A stretch of DNA of 64,000 nt from Syngnathus acus. Lineage: Eukaryota > Chordata > Actinopteri > Syngnathiformes > Syngnathidae. The notes beneath the pieces are model-generated. The model was not told where the DNA came from. It was given only the letters and a program-made list of their open reading frames with translations, and searched no databases. How positions within the stretch are numbered: position 1 is the first letter of the stretch; every line of letters starts with the position of its first letter. A program made the position numbers and the translations under genes. Below, piece after piece: positions 26,201 through 38,701 of the stretch. The stretch lies in contig NC_051093.1 of the NCBI RefSeq assembly GCF_901709675.1, positions 5,601,053 through 5,665,052 on the forward strand, in the 5' to 3' direction.

Positions 26201-27020
26201 TTACAAAAGTCTTGAAATCTCGTGAAGTCATTTCATTCATACCTTGATATGTGTCGACTTGTAGGAGCATCCGTTCGCGAACAGGTCATTCGACACGTGC
26301 GCCGTGGTGGGGAACGGAGGCATCTTGATGGACAGTGGCTGTGGGAAAACCATCGACTCGGCCCAGTACGTGATAAGGTGCAATCTACCGCCTTTGAACG
26401 ATGAATACAGCCAACACGTGGGCGTCAAGACTGACCTCGTCACGGCCAACCCGAGCATCCTGGTAGAAAAGTAAGCATATTTTTGGAATTCAGATTTATC
26501 AAAAGCAGTGGGAAGATTTGTGGTCCTCCTCCCCCACAGGTACGATTCTCTGGTGGGACGACGGCGGAATTTTGCGGAGAGACTCCAGTCCTACGGCAAG
26601 GCCTTGGTCCTCCTTCCCGCCTTCTCCTTCATTGGCAACACAGGTCTGTCATTGAGGGCGGTCTACACCATGGACGACTTTGACAGCACCACTCAGGCCG
26701 TCTATTTCAACCCGGAATATCTACGCGACCTATCCCGCTTCTGGAGCAGCAACGGCATCAAGGCCCGCCGGCTCAGCACGGGCATCATGATGGCCAGCAT
26801 GGCTCTGGAGGCCTGCTCCAACGTGCACCTGTACGGCTTCTGGCCCTTCAGCAACCACCCGCACGGCCTTTACACAATGACTAATCATTACTACGACGAC
26901 AAGAAGGTCAACGCCCAGTTCCACGCCATGCCCGTTGAGTTTGAAATGCTGCTGAAGCTGCACAGCCAGGGCATCCTCAAGCTTCACCTCGGGGATTGTC
27001 CAACCGATAAAAAGCCGTGA
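23251..27020 (+). CDS. Alpha-2,8-sialyltransferase, tandem copy B
   Basis: Paralogue of copy A. Exons 23251-23381, 24994-25068, 25155-25229, 25306-25450, 26265-26470 and 26540-27020 total 1113 bases (370 residues). Exons 3, 4 and 5 have exactly the lengths of copy A (75, 145, 206) and every phase agrees. The anchor is about residues 18-42 ([20 protein letters not shown]). Motif L starts at Cys154 ([16 protein letters not shown]), motif S has Cys303 ([14 protein letters not shown]), then HYYD (327-330) and HAMPVE (His339, Glu344). All landmarks are intact, so it should be an active Golgi enzyme. The N-terminus and stem differ most from copy A. Introns 1 and 4 are much longer than in copy A and carry repeats. 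The start is the first ATG of the open exon; a second in-frame ATG follows at MEESKQ. Confidence 0.9.
23507..23870 (+). repeat. Diverged tandem repeat in intron 1 of copy B
   Basis: Units of roughly 80-150 bases begin with GATTTTTAGTCCAACT-like sequence (near 23505, 23581, 23671 and 23820), and each carries a later block like ATTTAGACCGACAAA. At least four degenerate copies are visible, so this is an old minisatellite-like expansion. Confidence 0.6.
24301..24420 (+). mobile_element. Teleost SINE/LINE-type 3' tail fragment
   Basis: The block GGGATGGGTTAAATGCAGAG, then a GACAAATTTCACCACACC stretch, a TG run, and a terminal ACTTTAACTTTAACTT repeat is a pattern seen in many fish genomes as the tail of a retroposed element. 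The 5' part is not recognised. It sits in intron 1 of sialyltransferase copy B on the same strand. Confidence 0.6.
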
Positions 27021-27554
27021 CTCATTTGCACTGGAGAAAACACTGAAGACTTTTCAAACTGGAAGGATGAGCTATTGTTTTTAAAAGCCACATTGAGGCA
27101 TTTGAAGGAACTCACACAGTGCAATTAGATTATTTTTTTTTTTTTCTCAAAAGGAACGAGAATTCTGTCATCCCTTCATGGAAAGAGTCTTCCAGATCTT
27201 CTCATCCAGGAATTGTCAGATGCTCGTTTTTTCTTTCTTTTTTTTAATGCAGATTTTACTCAATTGATTTGGGGGACACAACTGTGAATTGAGCATTTTG
27301 GGTGAGAATTGGGGGCTTTTGTTGTTCTTTTGGATGGTTCCTATCATTCGCTCACATTGATTGTTGTTCATGTTGAACCCGCACAGACTGGAGGTACTTG
27401 TTGGGAACATTAATAAGCAAGAAATGAGCCAAAGCACTGTTCAGTGCTGACGCATAATAAGCAAACGTTTTCTAGCTGCACTGAGAAGAAGACATTCTGT
27501 TCTTTTGAAGGCAACTTCATTGGAGGTTAACATGTTGTGCCTGATTAGCATCAG

Positions 27555-27622
27555 AATAAAAATAGATGAATGTTGAAAATGAAAGCTTTGCTGTTAATTG
27601 TTGTATAGTATCGGCAAATAAA
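27555..27622 (+). terminator. Candidate poly(A) signals of sialyltransferase copy B
   Basis: AATAAA occurs at 27555-27560 and again at 27617-27622, about 535 and 597 bases after the stop codon. Either could end the transcript. The 3' UTR in front contains T-rich runs. Confidence 0.5.
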
Positions 27623-30171
27623 ACTCTAGCAAATAAAAAAAGACCAAAGGTTTGATGAAGCAAAAGTTTGTTTTCAGGTTTCTCACAATCATACAAGTGT
27701 AAAAAATTAGTCATTTAATACAAACTGTTTAGTGAACTAAACAAATTAAAAAAAAAAAAAAAAATTATCAAAGTAATGTAAACAATATTGAGAAAAAGAA
27801 TCCCGATCACTTGCTTTCTTTGGCATTTATTTTTCTTAAGAAAATAATTCTTTTATAACATGCATCTCAAATATACCCAATACAGAATGTAAAAAAAAAA
27901 AGTTTGCAAACAAATTGACTTACATGTATTTTTAAAGGCATAGGAAAACACACATTTGTAACTGACAAAACCATCCTATTGTTTTTTTTTTTTTTTTTTT
28001 CCGGTATTCATGTCATGAAGAGAAAGAATGCAGCCCAGCCACATGACAGCACACATCGTTTGACTTGACAGCTGGACTCGGTCACTAAAAACTTCCATCC
28101 GATAACTGTCAAACGTAAAATACAAAAGGTAATCCCGGGATTTTATCACTTGGCGCCTCTTGCATCGACTAATCCATCATTGCGACAGAATTGCAACAGG
28201 TGCAGGACTTGAAATATCACATGCTTGAGTCGACCCAACGGTATAATCTGATTCGGCATTGAAATGCATGCAGCGTGACGCTGGCCTACTGTGGAAATAT
28301 TAAGATGGTTCTCACGAATGTGGTATTTCAGGGATCAAATGGTGACAAATCTAAAAAAAAAAAAATTTAATTTCATCCACAGAGCATTAAAGTCCATGTA
28401 AAGTGAAAAGTTAATTTGACACTGAAGACAAGTGTGATGTCATCAACCCTGGCAAATTTGATTTAAAAAAATCGGTAATTATATAAAATGAGCCTTCAAA
28501 ATGGCGAACGTGTGGCTTTTCTTTGATGGCGCAACAACGAGGCACTCTAAAGCCGCCACGTCAGCAGAAGATTTTTCATGGTACTTGAATACACAGTCTT
28601 CTTTGGAGAGGATGTAAATCATCACCTGCGAATCGGCATTCTAAGCTTTTGCTTTCTTCTATTCAAAACTTGACTCGAGTTCTCAGACATCTCAGTTGGC
28701 GGGCGTATCTGTTCATGCTTGGCTGCTTTTGTTTTGCATTCACACAAGCGTTTTAAGCTGGGAAAACACAAACTCGTTTGGGGGCATCCTGACACTATGT
28801 GGCACCCGGGCGGGTGACTTGTACCCTTGTAGCCCCGGAACATTGCAAAACTCATTTTTTTTCCTCTCTCCCTCTCCATATATATTATAAAAATAGACTG
28901 TCACCCCCCTTTTCTTTTATGTTTTACAACTGGAAGGCAATTTCAATCACAACGATAAATATTCACACAGTTATTTCCATTTTCTGCACTTTTTCCTCTA
29001 TTATACAAAAAAAGATGGGGCAGAAGAAAAAGCCATAATTCCGTATAAAAACAAACCTCGGCTTCTTCTTGTGGTCACCGTTGCTTTAAATTTCAACACA
29101 TACATTGTAGAAAAAAGAAAGACAGGTGACTTTTACAAAAGGGTTGGTCCCAACGCAGGCGTTTGGAGCAAGCATGGCCACGGCATTCCGACGTTTGAAA
29201 TCTTGGCACTGACATATGACACGAAACAGTGTTTGGTCTCATTGTGTGTGTGGTTTTTTTTTCATGGCTTTAACCTCTCAAGAATTTCACATGAGCTCGG
29301 ACCAACAGGAAGACTTCAGATCCATCTGCTGCTGGAGGCAGCGGGGACTATTGGCAAACTGGCACTGCAATACCCACAGCCGTCGACAGGGGGCAGTCAG
29401 CTGCCAGGCGTATGGCAAGTATGGAAAAGTATGCACCATGTTCAAGGACATATGAAGCGGAAGGAAAACAAGACATACGAGACAGAAATACTGTTAAATT
29501 CATATAAAGGGGGGACGGAACACTGATCCCGTCACTTCTCGAGGAAAAGTCACTGGCCATGGTTTTATTGCATTCTGAAATGGGGAGTGGAATCGGATCG
29601 GAGTTGAGTTTGTGTTCTCATTGGACAATTTCCCCTTCGAAAAGGCAGACAATGAGGACAACTTTAGAGGAGTGAGACACTAATAGTTGTCAAAAATGTT
29701 TGACAACAATAGCCCAGACAAAAGCATCAGCTGCATCGTCTCACACACAATAAAAAAAAAAAAGTCCAGCTCGCAGGATTCTCTAAGGCAGGGTTTGTGT
29801 TTTTTTAACTTTTTGGGTCCAGGGGCACACATTTTTCAAAACATTTTCAACAGTGTGAAGCACATTGTGTATGATATGGTCTTTAAAAGATTATTATTAT
29901 TATTAGTATCATTATTATTATTATTAGTGCCACCCACAGGTATGTGGCTTTTTCAGCAGGCATAATTTTAACACTGCCTTTTTGTTAAAAACAGACTTTT
30001 TTTATTCTTAGTAAATGATGTGAGCGGATTAAAAAAAGAAATACACATGGCTGGACTTTGGACGCCCCTGCATGATGATTAGAAGGCGGAAAAATTCCTG
30101 GATTCCTGGACCCAAAAGTTGTAAGAACCCCTCCTCTAAGGCACTGGCGGTTTTCAGTCCGGTCGGTCCGG
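27623..30171. other. Convergent intergenic region, copy B to gjc1 3' end
   Basis: No coding gene recognised. It holds poly-A/T runs (27749-27764, 27981-28000), a TTA-type repeat near 29890-29930, and minus-strand poly(A) signal candidates for gjc1, read as TTTATT on the plus strand at 30001-30006 and 29563-29568. The part nearest 30171 is probably gjc1 3' UTR. Confidence 0.5.
30001..30006 (-). terminator. gjc1: Candidate gjc1 poly(A) signal
   Basis: Minus-strand AATAAA about 166 bases after the gjc1 stop codon. Further candidates lie downstream, so a longer 3' UTR is possible. Confidence 0.4.
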
Positions 30172-31617
30172 TTAAATCCAAACGGAGGGTTTTCCCTCTC
30201 CTGATTTGCTGCTGCTGCTGTTGCTGCTGCTGCCTCCGCCACTGCTGCCGCCACCCTTGGCGTGCTTGAGTCTGTGCTTGCGTTCCCTGTGAGGCTGAGT
30301 CTGGATAATGTTACTCTGGGGTTTGTCGTCCTGGCTGTCTCCGAGCTGCTCCTCGGCGCGGTGCTGCTGGCTGTAGGCCTGAATGGCGGCTTCCAGCTGC
30401 TCGTGGGCCTGCTGGATCATGTCCTTGTTGAGGGCCACGCGGGCCTCGCCCCCGGTGGGGAAGTTGTCCTCGTTGCTGCCGAACTGCTGCTGCTCCTCCT
30501 GGGCGATGTTTGCCCGGTTCTGCTTGCACGCCATCTTGGCGTTGCTCAGGTCGGTGTAGGGCATCTGCTCCGGTTTCACCACGATGTTGTAGCCTGGCGG
30601 CGCCGACGGGGTGTTCCAGGAGAAAGGGTAGCCCACGTAGTCGGCGGGGCCGTCGCCGCCCGCCTCGCCTTCGGAACCCACCTCCGGTCCCGCGACCCCG
30701 ACCGGGCCCTCGCTGCCCACGTTGGGGCCCAGCAAGCCCAGCTGGTACTCGTCGTCCGGAGGCGGGCAGCGGCGCCGGCGGAGAATGTCGCAGATGGTGC
30801 CGATGCCCAAGTGGAGCATCTCCCAGACGTTGAGCGTCAGGCAGAGGATGGTGACGCCGTACATGATACGCAGGAAGATGGTTTTCTCCGTGGGCCGGGA
30901 CACGAAGCAGTCCACGCTGTGGGGGCAAGGCTTCCCCGAACACACAAAGACGGGCATCACGCGGAAGCCGTACAGAAAGTACTGACCGGCGAGGAAGCCC
31001 GCCTCCAGTACCGTGCGGCTCACCAGCTGCAGAACGTAGACCCGCATCAACCCCTCGTCCCGGATGCGCGTGCGACCGTCGTGCCGAATCTTGGGTCTGG
31101 GTGTGGGTTGCAGCGGATCGCGAGGCCTCTTGGGAGGCTCCATCTCCGGGACCTCGTAGATCATGGGGTCGTCCTCGTGATCCTCCTCGGTTTCTTCAAT
31201 GCCTCGATGCTGCCGTGCCCCGAAGCAGATCTTCCTGGGCTTCCTGTGCGTGTAGCCCCCTCCCCCGGGGGTTCTCACCGCCACGGCACCGGCTCCTCCC
31301 TTGGCTTCATCCAGTCGTGCGATCTTATTGACCGCGTAGCCCATGTACATGAGGGACGGCATGGCCACCAGGATGATCTGGAAGACCCAAAAGCGCACGT
31401 GCGAGAGCGGGGCGAAGGCGTCGTAGCAGACGTTCTCGCAGCCCGGCTGCCCCGAGTTGCACACGAACTTGCTCTGCTCGTCGTAGTAGATCGATTCTCC
31501 CCCGACGGCCGTGAGGACGATGCGGAAGACGATGAGCACGGTGAGCCACAGCTTCCCCACGAAGGTGGAGTGGTTGTGGATCTCCTCCAGCAGCCGCGTG
31601 AGGAAGCTCCAGCTCAT
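30172..31617 (-). CDS. gjc1: Gap junction protein gamma 1 (connexin 45 type)
   Basis: Forms gap-junction channels; the family acts in heart conduction tissue, vessels and neurons. A single coding exon gives 481 residues. It starts [20 protein letters not shown] and has four membrane segments near 21-40, 76-98, 191-216 and 246-272. Extracellular loop 1 has Cys53, Cys60 and Cys64 (C-x6-C-x3-C), loop 2 has Cys226, Cys231 and Cys237 (C-x4-C-x5-C), as in working connexins. The cytoplasmic loop has the acidic [10 protein letters not shown] of connexin 45, and the tail shares [19 protein letters not shown] and the final SVWI, a PDZ-binding end. It is about 85 residues longer than the mammalian protein, from glycine-rich inserts in the loop, an insert after TM4 ([17 protein letters not shown]) and a [11 protein letters not shown] stretch. 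A pyrimidine-AG acceptor near 31672 suggests a 5' UTR intron. Confidence 0.95.
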   Translation of the reverse strand: MSWSFLTRLLEEIHNHSTFVGKLWLTVLIVFRIVLTAVGGESIYYDEQSKFVCNSGQPGCENVCYDAFAPLSHVRFWVFQIILVAMPSLMYMGYAVNKIARLDEAKGGAGAVAVRTPGGGGYTHRKPRKICFGARQHRGIEETEEDHEDDPMIYEVPEMEPPKRPRDPLQPTPRPKIRHDGRTRIRDEGLMRVYVLQLVSRTVLEAGFLAGQYFLYGFRVMPVFVCSGKPCPHSVDCFVSRPTEKTIFLRIMYGVTILCLTLNVWEMLHLGIGTICDILRRRRCPPPDDEYQLGLLGPNVGSEGPVGVAGPEVGSEGEAGGDGPADYVGYPFSWNTPSAPPGYNIVVKPEQMPYTDLSNAKMACKQNRANIAQEEQQQFGSNEDNFPTGGEARVALNKDMIQQAHEQLEAAIQAYSQQHRAEEQLGDSQDDKPQSNIIQTQPHRERKHRLKHAKGGGSSGGGSSSNSSSSKSGEGKPSVWI

Positions 31618-34600
31618 GGTGTCGCTGGACAGTGGGGCAGACAGTGTCCCTCTCTCACCTGCTCACAGACTCTGGGGGGGGCAGAAAAAACACCACAGCA
31701 TGAGCACACACCCAAAAAAGAATAGTTTATAATTTAATATAATACACTGCATATACTTGGAGTTAAGGAGTTGACTCAGTACTTTTACAAGCGTCTTTTT
31801 ACACAAGCATCTTCACTGCACTTCAACTTAAGTACCGAGTGTAAAATACGTTTGACAGACAACCATTTCACCGAGCTGGAACAGCAGCTAAAGCTAAGTG
31901 GTACGTTTTTAGACTGTGGCACAGAATATTCTGTTCGCAACTCGCCACGTTTAGCAGAGGTCATGTCGACACCGTCAGAGTGACCTCCAATCTCACAGCT
32001 CGATTAAACCTTTCGCATCATCATCAGAGCACTCGGAGGGAAAATTTAACGTTAGTTTAAGAGATGTGTAATTTCCGTCCGTAAAATCAAAGACCCCCGA
32101 GCCCATTTATTTGCTCTTTTGCTTCGTGCAGCATAAACATTGGGAGCTCGGTGTCACTTTGAGGCTGCTGTCAAGTTGCCTCTTAAGGGAATTAAACACT
32201 GCTGGAAAGAGGATATCAGTATTAAAAAAAAAAAATACCATTGCGCAGCAGCCAGGAGATGAAATAATCCATAGAGGGAATTCCCAACCCCCAAACACAC
32301 GCGCACACGCTTTCTATCTTTTTTGGAAGAAATAAATCCTCTTAGTGAGCCTTCTTCTCAAGGAGGTGCAGTTTTTGGGGTTGTGTTCGTTTGAGAGGTA
32401 AATGTCATTGTGCTCGTGTGTTGTTCCCTCGGGAGTCGATGTCTTGGAAAGCGCGGGACACGATGTGGGTTGCTGGAAAATCCCAGCCTGAATAGTGGCG
32501 GAGTTTTAAAAAGGGCTTCCAGGGTCCGTCTCCTGAGCCAGCAGGTTGAAAGCTTAACGAAGCATTCAAGTAGGAAATATCCTGGCCGGAGCTCACAAAG
32601 GTTCGACCTCAAAGCAGCAAGAACAAAAATATGGCTGAGGACTTAAATTCAAACCGTAGTTGCAGGTTCAGATTTTATTTTGTGCTGCCACATCTTTAAT
32701 TTGGGTGTAATTCCACTGTTGGCCACTAGGTGGAGCACACTTTTGTTTGGCACTGCAAAAAGTAATTCAGTTCTTCGTTTTCGATCAAGATTATTCAATG
32801 TCCAACCAAACCTCTTCAATCCTACTTTTTACGCCGACAGAATGTGTTGTGTTACCATTTTTGAAACCCTGACCATCGATGTTGACCGTAACCTTTTTTC
32901 TTTAATTAATTGTTCATCATGATCCATCAACTTTTCATTCCCAAGCCAGAGGTCTTAAGTTTCCAACTTTTCTGAAACGCAACACAAGTCAAAGCCCTCT
33001 GTCTTATGTCCTCGCTTTCAGCTCGGATAGAGGAATTGTTTTTCAAGAATGCTTGCGACGATAGCGTGTGCATCCATCACCGTGACCGTATAAGGACACG
33101 GCCAGGACGCCGCTGGAAGAAACATGTCAGGAATCGTTTACGTGTGCGCTCCCCCGGTTCACGGTGTGAGGACACGCTACAAGTTGTGAGTTGTGACACA
33201 CACACGCGGGGGAGTCCATACTGGTCTGTCATTGTCTTTACATAACTCCTTGTGTTGTCCTTTTCACTGCAGGCCACGAGAGGTTAAACGGCTCTTTTGA
33301 TGTGGCGCTTCCCGTGCGTACAAAGTGACTGTTTGGAACGATAAAACGGCAAATCATGGAGGCGCTTTGATGTGTTTAAAAGGGCCGCATTTTCAAATTA
33401 TGCAAATCTTTCCTATCCACTGTCACATGTGAAGCGGTGACAGCAACAGCGGGTGATTTATTCCCAACCTAATCTGTGCCATTCAAATACATTTTCCCTA
33501 CAAGGTCACTATTCCCCTCTCAGCCATAAAAATAAATTGCTGAATGGTGAAAACGTGATATTATCAGCTAATTGTTAGCCCGCATTGCTAATCTCTATAC
33601 ACCGTATGTATGTCTGTATTGAGTAAGTCAAGTCATGAATAAATTGACAAAAGACTATAATTTATGTACAAATATATTGGAGGACATTTTTTTTTCTAAA
33701 TTCTAAGCGCAGTAAGTCAGTTCTTTTATAAAGAATACACTGGGAGGTGTCATAGCACCTCCCACCCAAAGGAGGCGCTGCTTTCATTCACCAGCTGTTC
33801 TGAATACTTTATACAACTTGGCATTTTGCTTTCACATCTTATTTGCGTCCACGGGAGCTTGTGGGGGCAGTCGGAGGCTGAAGAAGCTGACTCAGCATGT
33901 CAAGTTAGCGGCAGCATGAGTCAGCAACGCAAAAGTAACAACACAACACAACAATGTTACCATCATACAAATGTGAACAGCGATTTGGTGGACGTTGTGT
34001 CAGAGATTTTGGAAGCGTGCACAGGTTGTCGACAGGTCAATGTGGCAAAGTTTCATTTTGGCCAGTTACAGTCAGCTTGTATTGGGGCCAAGTGTGGCAG
34101 TGAGCCACCAAATACATAAGATGAAGCTATGAATTGAATATCAAGGTCATTTATTTCAATAATTGGTTTTGAAAATTATCTTAAAAAATTTTAATATAGA
34201 AAGACTCAAATATATATATATAAATTTCTATGAAATGAGTTGCATAGTGAGTAAAAAAAAAAAAAGCTTATGCCTTTTTGCCTGTAAACTATTTGCCTAG
34301 TTAAATATTTCATATGCCCGCAAGGCTCTATTATATGCAGATGCATGTACATGTATATGCATACTCTCGTTTTGAATAGACGGGCGGCTGAAGGGGCAGC
34401 GTGGATAATAAACACGGTGCAAATGGTTTGCAAAAAGCTCTAATGAGACCGTGTCCGGCTAACGGCTTCATTAGCCCCTGCTTGAACTTGACTCGGGCAT
34501 GCAAAGTGTATATGAAAAGAGAAAAAAAAAAAAAAAAAGCTTAATAAGCTATTAGGAACAATAATTTGTTCATGTTCAAATGCGCTCATGTTCACATCCT

Positions 34601-36029
34601 GCTCGTTTGTTTCTCCATTTCCTCTCCAGACACTTCATTAGGTACATGCGCAATTCAAATTGGGTTATAAAGTCTGAGGAAAAGCTTCTGCAGTGCATAT
34701 CTTAACTAAATTTATTTCCCCTTCCTTCAAGTGAGTCCAAACAAAACTTTGAGTTATCAGCATTGATCATCATTACACATCCATTAAACCTCCTCAGATG
34801 AATGCACAAAAAAATGGATGATGGAGGGATGGCAATGATGAAAGCACAAACACATGTCAAATTCTGCAGAAATGAACCGCCCCGCCGTTGAGGGCGTGGA
34901 CAATGACAAAACATGCGAGGACGGCGCACGTGGTCGGAAAGTCAAAGTTGCCTCATTAACGTTGTCCCAAGGCAAAGCGTCTCCATATGTTGCAGGGGGG
35001 GCACAGCATCTGTGCTTTGGACTCCACGAAACACGCCAAGAACCAAAGCGAAATATACTCACTTGCTCCCTCCTTATTCCTCCTCCTCTTCCCGCCGCCA
35101 TCGTTTACCCGCCGCCTCAAAGGAACGATCCGTCCGTTTGTGGCGTCGCCGCCCGAGTGCCAACTTGTGCGAAAGGCGGCGGGATGGGAAGGAGGCAGGG
35201 CGTTTTTGTGGCGCTCAACAATGGACCCTCACTTACCCCCACATCATCCCCCTGCAAAATGGGTCACGGCTGGAGGTGGCAGAGGCGGGATGAGCGCGGG
35301 TGGGCGTGTTGGAAGGGTGGAGAGGGGACACACCAAATACAGTCTGCTGGGTCAAAATAATTAACCCAACCTTGGGTAAAAATAACCCAATCTACTTCAA
35401 ATTGACAGCGAATTTCTTTTTTTCCAGTTTGGCCAGATGCTCTGCTACATTAGCATTTAGCACTTTGAGCTTGGAAACTTCTACTTTCTGCAAGGAGTCA
35501 TGTCAGGACACCAGTTGGAAAAGTCTCCAGAAAGGCCCTTCTTGATTTAAATGCTTTATGTCAAGCGTCCAGTTCCATAATCCCCCATCTTCACTTTCAA
35601 GCCTCCTCGACTGCTAATCATGCAGAGCCGCGAACAATAAGCGATGTTCGTTTGATTTGCTCTAAATCCACTCACTAGTGCTGGTGGCTCGAATTAGGGC
35701 TGCGCGCTATCTCCACGCGGCTCCTTATTTCCGCCGTTCACACATCCCGGCCGGGGCAATCCTCTTTAACTTCATCTGGTGTCACTCAAAGTCCACAGGC
35801 GCCACCACGTGTTGGAGCAATTTGCTAGGACTTCCGTTCGTGTGAAGTTGATGAAGATGATTTGCTTCTCAGATTTGACGCCTCTCTGCTAATAACCTTC
35901 CATAATCTGATGGCCTCGACTCCTTTTAGATGTGACTCGGGCTCAATCTGCTTTAGCTGGCTGCTGTGATGATGGCTTCATTTGTAGCAAGTGATGAAAG
36001 ACTTCCTAATCAAATTTCATCTGTTTCAA

Positions 36030-36081
36030 ATTTTGGAAATCCCCATATATATATATATATATATATAGGGATTTCCAAAAT
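36030..36081. repeat. Inverted repeat around an AT microsatellite
   Basis: The 14-base arms ATTTTGGAAATCCC (36030-36043) and its exact complement (36068-36081) enclose an (AT)n core, followed by another TA-rich stretch. The whole can fold as a hairpin or cruciform. Confidence 0.85.
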
Positions 36082-37320
36082 ATATATATAAATATATATA
36101 TATATATTTATTTTTTTTTAACTTTGCAGCTACTGCTGAGCAAATCCAATTTCTCGCTCCAAGCCGTCAGATCTCAAAGTTCACCACAAGTTTTCCCCAT
36201 GGAAGAACTGTCGAGCTCCGCCAGGCTGCAGCCAAATAGCTCTCTTTTATTTGTATTTTGATTTCAATATTTTTTAAAAAACTCATACTATGTTCAATAT
36301 ATTTTATATTTGACATAGTAGTAATTCTGCCTGCCTGTTTTTATTGTGGATTCAAATGGAACAGAGAATTCAAGGACCTGCTGAATGTTGGATTTGACAT
36401 TAGAGTCCGCTTAATCCAATCCGCTAAAGGAAAAAAATAGAAAAGCTAATAAAAGTGCTACTTAGGTGGTTTCATTCACTGTCTCCCTTAATATCATGCG
36501 TGAGGTTCCGTGCACACTTTAAGTCTTCTTTTCACAAAAACTCGTCAGCAATTTTTTTTTTCTGCTTTCATCCGCCTTTAAAAGCGAGAGTGAAGGTTTA
36601 AAGTGAGGTCGACGGACGCTAACACACGCACGTCTTTACACACTCATCTGCTGTCTGATTCATTTATCATGCCGGAGAAGGATGAAAACCAGCAACTGGA
36701 TTTAGTTCAACTGATAAAAAAATTCTCCTTTCGTGAGCTGTTTCTAATATTTCCACAAAGGCCTATTAAAGTCCCATTCAAGCACAAATAAATGTCTAAA
36801 TGTGACGTACCACAGAGAAGAATGTTAACCTTGCTAAATTGAAAAATTTGAGAGAAATAAATAAATTGTCTCCAGTCTCAAATGTTGTGGACAAGTTCAT
36901 ACCAATCAACAATCAACTGTCAATCAAATACCACCGCTGCAACCCAGAAAATGGATGCAATTTCATCTAGCTAGCATAGCGCACCGATATATACAGATTT
37001 GAGCTGAAAAAAAATATCCACTTAAAGGCGCTGCCTGGAAGATTCTTTCCGAGCAGCGATGAAAGGTGCTAGCCACCAACTAGCTCACAAGCTAAGAGGC
37101 AATTTTGTCAGTTCAATTCGTACATAGTTTAGGATGGGGAACCAATACCAGACGCCGAAGTCAGTCACAAGTGTCAGACAAGAATTAAAAAACCCTATTG
37201 TTTGTAATTGAGCAGGTGTTCCTAATATTCTGACCTTTAGCCATATGCAACTTGACCCTTAAGTGTATTTGGAACAAAAACCGAGAAGATCCCCTTTTTT
37301 GTCCTCGAGTGTGTTTATGT

Positions 37321-37324
<4 letters not shown>

Positions 37325-37353
<29 letters not shown>
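37325..37353 (+). repeat. TG dinucleotide microsatellite
   Basis: An uninterrupted GT/TG run of about 29 bases. A second such run lies near 37473-37497 and a third near 38672-38701. Confidence 0.9.
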
Positions 37354-37357
<4 letters not shown>

Positions 37358-37720
37358 TGTGTCGGAGTGAGTCAGAATGAGATGTTCCGTGTCATGTCTT
37401 GCGCAAAGCGCATGTGTGTCCGCATGTGCAGGAGCACCTTTGCCTTTGGTGACAGCTTTGGAGGGCAGAAGGGGTGTGTGTGTGTGTGTGTGTGTGTTTT
37501 TTATTCATATTATTCCCATTTTGCAGGAAAGCAGGCCGAGTCTCGCGTCTGACAGTTGGGCGCCCGAGGCCTCCGTTGCTGTCCAATATGGCACACCTGG
37601 ATGTGCACTGGCCCACGTCCCGTGTCTTGGGCGAGCCCGTTAGCGTGCTAATAATAGCCGGCGAATCACACCGAGGCTGGATTTACCTTGATGACTCCAC
37701 ACGAGCGGCGGCACGGACGA

Positions 37721-37839
37721 GGATTAGCGAGGACTTCATTCACCGAGGATGAAATAATCCCAAATATGCATAATTAGCACCTGCCTCCCTATCGCTGTGT
37801 ACGCAGTGAAATGTCATATGGGGGATTAAAGCGGGATTA
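37721..37839. promoter_or_regulatory. Cluster of GGATTA/TAATCC homeodomain motifs
   Basis: GGATTA occurs at 37721, 37823 and 37834, and TAATCC at 37755, all within 119 bases, next to a POU-like ATATGCATAATTAG at 37764-37777. This is the recognition core of OTX/PITX-type homeodomains. Enhancer function is inferred only. Confidence 0.3.
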
Positions 37840-38667
37840 GAGCGTGCATGTTGGAATTTAAATCGCTTTTTGGGGTGGCTGTGCATTTTTTTACGACACC
37901 ACCACATGTTTATTAGCCGCCTTGTTTTATGGTGTGTTTATGGAAGCGTTAATTGCTGTAAACTGCAAACAATGGAAATGGGATTGCCGATAAAAAAGTT
38001 GAGGGAGTTTATTTGTGCTGCGCTCTTGGAGATAACTCGCAGTTTTTGCTATTGCTAAAAATAAAATGGTTGTTAACGAACACATTGTATGTTTTTTAGT
38101 CATTATGTCATCGTATGAAGACATATTGCTCAAATGATGACTTTTTTTAGGCAGCCTTCGTGACTGGCTTTAATTTGACGCATGACTCAAAGTAGTTTGT
38201 TGCAAAAAGATTTTTGACCTTGTTCAATTGGACCCTGCAAAATCTCGTCAAAGAAACTGCAACTCGTTTTTATTTTTTCAATAAAACTTAATGTCATTTG
38301 CAAATCACATTCAAGACGCTGCATTTATAGTTGTAATTTGCATTGTTAGCAGGCCTTGTGAACGTGCATGTCACATTCATTATGTTAATGTGAGCTTTCA
38401 AATATTCCTGCTGAACACTTAAAAAATTCTGGCGCCTTTTTTTTTTTCCTCATAAAACAAAGCAACGGGAGCTTGGCGTGCTGCGTTCACTGACCGGGCC
38501 CTTCCCCCGGCACTCCTACCGTATGTCAACGAGAGACTTGACTAACCCACTTATGCAGCTGCATTTGCATCTCGGGAATTGAAGCGAAAGATTTAAATGG
38601 CATCAGTCTCACTATTAAAGTAAAGCATCAGACAAACAGGGAGGGGCAGCATGTGTGTGTGCACGAC

Positions 38668-38701
<34 letters not shown>

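Noticed and set aside
30262-31725. 487-residue open frame on the plus strand opposite gjc1
   Set aside because: It is the antisense shadow of the GC-rich connexin exon. Its composition (Val/Ala/Arg/His-rich) follows from the opposite codons, and it has no family resemblance.
33826-34119. 97-residue frame in the gene-free interval
   Set aside because: No recognised family, no splice context, and composition is unremarkable; consistent with chance.
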